NCBI GenBank assembly: GCA_023230905.1
Contig: JALNWL010000100.1
Coordinates: forward strand, 1-9,066
DNA: 9,066 bases
Source of the DNA: Syntrophales bacterium
GTDB lineage: Bacteria; Desulfobacterota; Syntrophia; Syntrophales; UBA2251
Direction of reading: 5' to 3'
Under the pieces are notes generated by a model. The model was not told the DNA's origin. It did not search any database and was given only the letters and a program-made list of their open reading frames with translations. The first letter of the stretch is position 1. Every line of letters starts with the position of its first letter. Shown here in pieces: positions 6,872 through 9,066 of the stretch. The translations under genes were made by a program, and so were the position numbers.

Positions 6872-7912
6872 ATGAACGTCCTGATGCTCGCTCCGACGGC
6901 CTTTCCCCGGTGTACGGGAAACGCCGTCACGGTGGATCGCATCGCCCGTCTGCTTTCCCGGCGGAATATTTCCTGCGAGATCCTCGACCTGTCGCGGACG
7001 TCGCCGGAGACCCTCCGGAAACGCGTCCGGTCCGCCGCACCCGATCTTCTGCACGCATTTCACGCCGTCAAGGGCGGCACCACGGGACTGCGCCTGCAAG
7101 AACAGCTCGGCGTCCCCCTGATCACCACCCTGACGGGAACGGACATCAACCTGGATTTCGCCGACCCGGACAAGCGACGGGTCATGCGGGAGGTTCTGAA
7201 CCGGTCGGCGGCGGTGACGGTCTTTCAGGAAACGCTTCTCCCCCGGCTCAATCGCCTGGGGATCCCCCGGGACAAGATCCGTGTCATCCATCAGTCCGTG
7301 GATTTTCCGGAGCGCAGGGATTACGATTATCGGGCCGGGCTCGGCCTGTCCGGCGACACGCCGGTGATTCTGATGCTGGGCGGATTGAGACAGGTCAAGC
7401 AGATGGACTACGCCGTCGCCGCATTGAACAAGGTCCGTCGCCACCATCGCACGTTCCAGCTGCTCATCGCCGGTCCCCTCCTGGAGCCGGCGGCGACGGA
7501 GGCCCTGCACAAGGCCCTGCGTATTCATCCCTGGATCCGCTATCTCGGCGAGGTTCCCCGGAATCAGGTCCCCTCCCTCCTCGAGCAGAGCAACCTCGTT
7601 CTGAACACGTCCCGCTCCGAGTCGGAATCCAACGCCATCCTGGAGGCCCTGAGTTTCGGACGCATCGTGATCGCACGGGACATTCCGGGAAACGCCCATC
7701 TCGGAGCCGGCGCGGCCGGACTCCTGTTCCGCAACCGGGAAGAGCTGGAGCGGCATCTCCTGACCATCCTTGAACAGCCGGAGCGATGGGCGGCCGTCGG
7801 AAAAAACGCGCGACGGCGGATCGCCGCCTTCCATCGACCCGACCGGGAAATGAAGGCCTACGCCGCGCTCTACCGCGATGTGTCGCGCCCGTCCCGACAC
7901 GCGCGACGATAA
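6872..7912 (+). CDS. GT4-type glycosyltransferase (GT-B fold)
   Basis: A 346-residue glycosyltransferase of the GT4 type, transferring a sugar from a nucleotide-sugar donor; acceptor and donor are unknown. The N-terminal domain begins MNVLMLAPTAFP with a Gly-containing loop, and TGTDINLDF (88-96) matches the TxHGtD-like segment of GT4 enzymes. RVIHQSVDF (137-145) ends the N-terminal half. In the C-terminal domain, LMLGGLRQVKQ (167-177) is the donor-domain entry, and E250-x7-E258 in the ESESNAILEA region, followed by IVIARDIPGN, is the classic GT4 donor motif. An upstream in-frame ATG at 6845 lies inside the hydrolase gene; the chosen start, one base after the hydrolase stop, begins the first beta strand. 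It is likely an envelope polysaccharide or glycolipid enzyme and the last gene of the cluster. Confidence 0.88.
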   Translation: MNVLMLAPTAFPRCTGNAVTVDRIARLLSRRNISCEILDLSRTSPETLRKRVRSAAPDLLHAFHAVKGGTTGLRLQEQLGVPLITTLTGTDINLDFADPDKRRVMREVLNRSAAVTVFQETLLPRLNRLGIPRDKIRVIHQSVDFPERRDYDYRAGLGLSGDTPVILMLGGLRQVKQMDYAVAALNKVRRHHRTFQLLIAGPLLEPAATEALHKALRIHPWIRYLGEVPRNQVPSLLEQSNLVLNTSRSESESNAILEALSFGRIVIARDIPGNAHLGAGAAGLLFRNREELERHLLTILEQPERWAAVGKNARRRIAAFHRPDREMKAYAALYRDVSRPSRHARR

Positions 7913-7919
7913 TTTTCTT
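7882..7919 (+). terminator. candidate terminator at the end of the cluster
   Basis: GTCGCGC (7882-7888) and GCGCGAC (7901-7907) form a perfect 7-bp GC-rich stem around a 12-nt loop, overlapping the end of the glycosyltransferase gene. ATTTTCTT (7912-7919) follows after a short gap. The T-tract starts five bases after the stem, which weakens the call. Confidence 0.38.
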
Positions 7920-7946
7920 GAAATATCGGTCCGCTTCGGATAAAAG
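7918..7946 (+). promoter_or_regulatory. candidate promoter of the desulforedoxin-tail gene
   Basis: TTGAAA (7918-7923) serves as a -35, and the GGATAAAAG run (7938-7946) contains a -10: ATAAAA after 16 nt or TAAAAG after 17. The whole 7913-8020 gap is AT-rich compared with its neighbours. The leader would be about 70 nt, ending in AAGGGAGGAG just before the ATG at 8021. Confidence 0.5.
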
Positions 7947-8020
7947 AAAATCGGATCTTTGCAACGGGTATGTTTTCGAATCGGAGATAAAAACCATTTT
8001 ATCTAAGGGAGGAGACAGGC

Positions 8021-8344
8021 ATGGCAAAGGCAAGAAAAGGGGACATGTACAGTTGTGAGGTCTGCGGTCTGATCGTCGTCGTCGATGAAGTGTGCGGCTG
8101 CGCGACCGCGGATCTGGTGTGCTGCAAGGCACCGATGGGCAGGGGCAAGGCCGCTGCCGCGAAAGCCAAGAAAAAGGCCCTGGCCCAGCCGGCAGCCAAG
8201 GCGCCGGCCCTGAAAGCCCCCGCAGCCAAACCGGCGGCAAAGGCCAAGACGAAAGTCAAGCCGGCCAAGAAAGCGGCGCCGAAGGCCGCCGTCAAAAAGG
8301 CCGCACCCAAGAAACCGGCGGCAAAAGCCAAGAAACGCGCCTGA
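8021..8344 (+). CDS. desulforedoxin-like Cys4 head fused to a histone H1-like Lys/Ala/Pro tail
   Basis: A 107-residue protein in two parts. Residues 1-39 carry C12-x2-C15 and a C34-C35 pair in the order seen in desulforedoxin and in the N-terminal domain of desulfoferrodoxin (YxCxxCG ... LVCCxxPM), expected to hold one Fe(Cys)4 site; C25 and C27 are extra. Residues 40-107 are a low-complexity tail in which about 22 of 68 residues are Lys and nearly all others are Ala or Pro (blocks such as PAAK, KKAAPK). This resembles the DNA-binding tails of histone H1-like bacterial proteins and AlgP. The ribosome site AAGGGAGGAGA is unusually strong, suggesting high expression. The gene has its own promoter-like site and a terminator. 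The role is unknown; a redox-sensing or DNA- or polyanion-bound iron protein is an inference. The very basic tail also rules out a membrane role. Confidence 0.85.
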   Translation: MAKARKGDMYSCEVCGLIVVVDEVCGCATADLVCCKAPMGRGKAAAAKAKKKALAQPAAKAPALKAPAAKPAAKAKTKVKPAKKAAPKAAVKKAAPKKPAAKAKKRA

Positions 8345-8377
8345 TCTCCGTGTGACGGACGCAAGGAAGGACAAGAG

Positions 8378-8424
8378 ACCCCGCCCCGCGTGCCCTTCAT
8401 GATCAGGGAGGCGGGGTTTCGTTT
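8378..8424 (+). terminator. rho-independent terminator
   Basis: ACCCCGCC (8378-8385) pairs perfectly with GGCGGGGT (8410-8417), with an inner CCCT/AGGG pair (8393-8396 with 8405-8408) closing the loop, followed by TTTCGTTT (8417-8424). It lies 34 nt after the stop of the desulforedoxin-tail gene and should end that transcript. Confidence 0.7.
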
Positions 8425-8454
8425 CCAGGGGGGAAAGGCCCGTCGGAACGAACC

Positions 8455-8670
8455 ATGAAAGCGCGGTCCGGCAAAGAACACCGGTGGTGCGATCGTCATC
8501 ACTACTTCATCGATCTCGACGCCTGTGAGGCCCGTGCCGATCAGAGCCCCCGTTGCCGCCGCTGCATTCATCAATGGAACCAGCTTTGCCTACCCCTGCC
8601 GGAATTTTTGAACCCGCCCGTTGCCCTCCCGCGGGGAGGCGCCCGGACCGGCAAGAACGGCTTCCGCTGA
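8455..8670 (+). CDS. small Cys/His-rich protein of unknown function
   Basis: A 71-residue ORF that I do not recognise with certainty. The first 45 residues are rich in potential metal ligands: C12, H15, H16, C24, C34, C37 (CRRC), H39 and C45, within RWCDRHHYFIDLDACE and CRRCIHQW. This could be a small zinc-binding fold. The C-terminal 25 residues are Pro/Gly/Arg-rich and featureless. No signal peptide or membrane segment is present. The ribosome site is weak (GGAACG about 7 nt before the ATG, or a GGGGGAAAGG run farther upstream). It lies just 30 nt after a strong terminator with no clear promoter, and 91 nt before the deacetylase gene. The ordered Cys/His pattern favours a real gene, but a chance ORF remains possible. 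Confidence 0.5.
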   Translation: MKARSGKEHRWCDRHHYFIDLDACEARADQSPRCRRCIHQWNQLCLPLPEFLNPPVALPRGGARTGKNGFR

Positions 8671-8761
8671 GGAGGCGGACGTTCGGGAACGACCCCGACA
8701 ACATACGTACAGACGTTCGTCGTGAGGATTCGTCCCGAAGCCTTCAGGGAGAAACAGGAAC

Positions 8762-9066
8762 ATGCGGCGCATCCTCGTCGCCGCCCCCCATCCCGACGAC
8801 GAGTGGATCGGGTGCGGCGGCAGCCTTCTGAAGCACATCCGCCGGGGAAACCCCGTCACGGTGGTCTATATGACCTCGGGGGAAGCGGGGGGCCTCGGCC
8901 GCACGAGAGAGGCACTGGCCGCCGTGCGGGAAGCGGAAGCCCGCGAGGCCGCGGCCTTTGCGGGGATCACGGATCTGATCTTCCTCGGAAACCCCGACGG
9001 CTACTTGGCGTACGATCGATCGAACCTCGTCGGCCTCGTGGAGATTGTTCGCCGTATCCGGCCCGA
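8762..9066 (+). CDS. PIG-L/LmbE-family deacetylase (3' end outside window)
   Basis: The first 101 residues of a zinc-dependent N-acetylglucosaminyl-type deacetylase of the PIG-L/LmbE family. The hallmark PHPDDE is at 9-14: H10 and D13 are expected zinc ligands and D12 the general base, by comparison with MshB. It is followed by WIGCGGSLLKH and by VVYMTSGEAGG (42-52) and LGNPDGYL, all conserved in the family. Such enzymes remove N-acetyl groups from GlcNAc-inositol lipids, mycothiol or bacillithiol precursors, or antibiotics; the substrate here cannot be told. The downstream zinc His would lie past the window. The ATG has AGGGAG about 10 nt upstream. With the glycosyltransferase nearby, a sugar-modification role fits but is not shown. 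Confidence 0.92.
   Translation, partial: MRRILVAAPHPDDEWIGCGGSLLKHIRRGNPVTVVYMTSGEAGGLGRTREALAAVREAEAREAAAFAGITDLIFLGNPDGYLAYDRSNLVGLVEIVRRIRP

Noticed and set aside
5239..6942. Long minus-strand open frame of 567 codons opposite the nitroreductase and hydrolase genes
   Set aside because: It shows no recognisable motif, while the plus strand carries two intact, coupled enzyme genes over the same bases.
8150..8340. Lys/Ala codon repetition in the desulforedoxin-tail gene as a DNA tandem repeat or CRISPR-like array
   Set aside because: The repetition is at the amino-acid level with irregular units and varied codons. There are no spaced identical repeats.
8680..8691. CGTTC-GG-GAACG inverted repeat upstream of the deacetylase gene
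   Set aside because: It is a perfect 5-bp inverted repeat but too short, without a supporting promoter or known operator match, to call as a regulatory site.

Overview
The window comes from a GC-rich bacterial chromosome with strong third-position G/C bias. The gene set points to an anaerobe of the Desulfobacterota (former Deltaproteobacteria). It has a B12-binding radical SAM enzyme, a desulforedoxin-type iron domain, a lipoprotein SH3-NlpC/P60 peptidase and a probable selenoprotein. That placement is an inference from gene content, because no rRNA or other marker is present. No tRNA, rRNA, insertion sequence, phage gene or CRISPR array was seen.

Left part (1-2077): a SAM-dependent methyltransferase, cut by the window edge, runs leftward. 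It is divergent from a B12-binding-domain radical SAM protein. The radical SAM gene converges on a leftward lipoprotein peptidase gene (2078-3415), and a hairpin between them may terminate both. The peptidase has a well-formed sigma70-type promoter on the minus strand.

Centre (3420-7912): a rightward, tightly packed cluster. It starts with a 68-codon glutaredoxin-like gene with an in-frame TGA at codon 13, exactly where the redox Cys belongs. A bacterial SECIS-like hairpin with an AGGUC loop follows 18 nt after that TGA. An ordinary gene caller would leave this gene out and report an intergenic gap. It is followed by a periplasmic Do/DegQ-type serine protease, a nitroreductase-family flavoprotein, an alpha/beta hydrolase and a GT4-type glycosyltransferase. 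The spacings are 48, 8, 0 and 1 nt, so co-transcription and translational coupling are likely.

Right part (7913-9066): a new promoter-like site precedes a small protein with a desulforedoxin-like Cys4 head and a histone H1-like Lys/Ala/Pro tail. A good rho-independent terminator follows. After it come a small Cys/His-rich ORF of unknown function and the start of a PIG-L/LmbE-type deacetylase, cut by the right edge.

The main point of interest is the unannotated selenocysteine-containing glutaredoxin-like gene at the head of an envelope quality-control/redox cluster. Second is the iron-domain plus histone-tail fusion.
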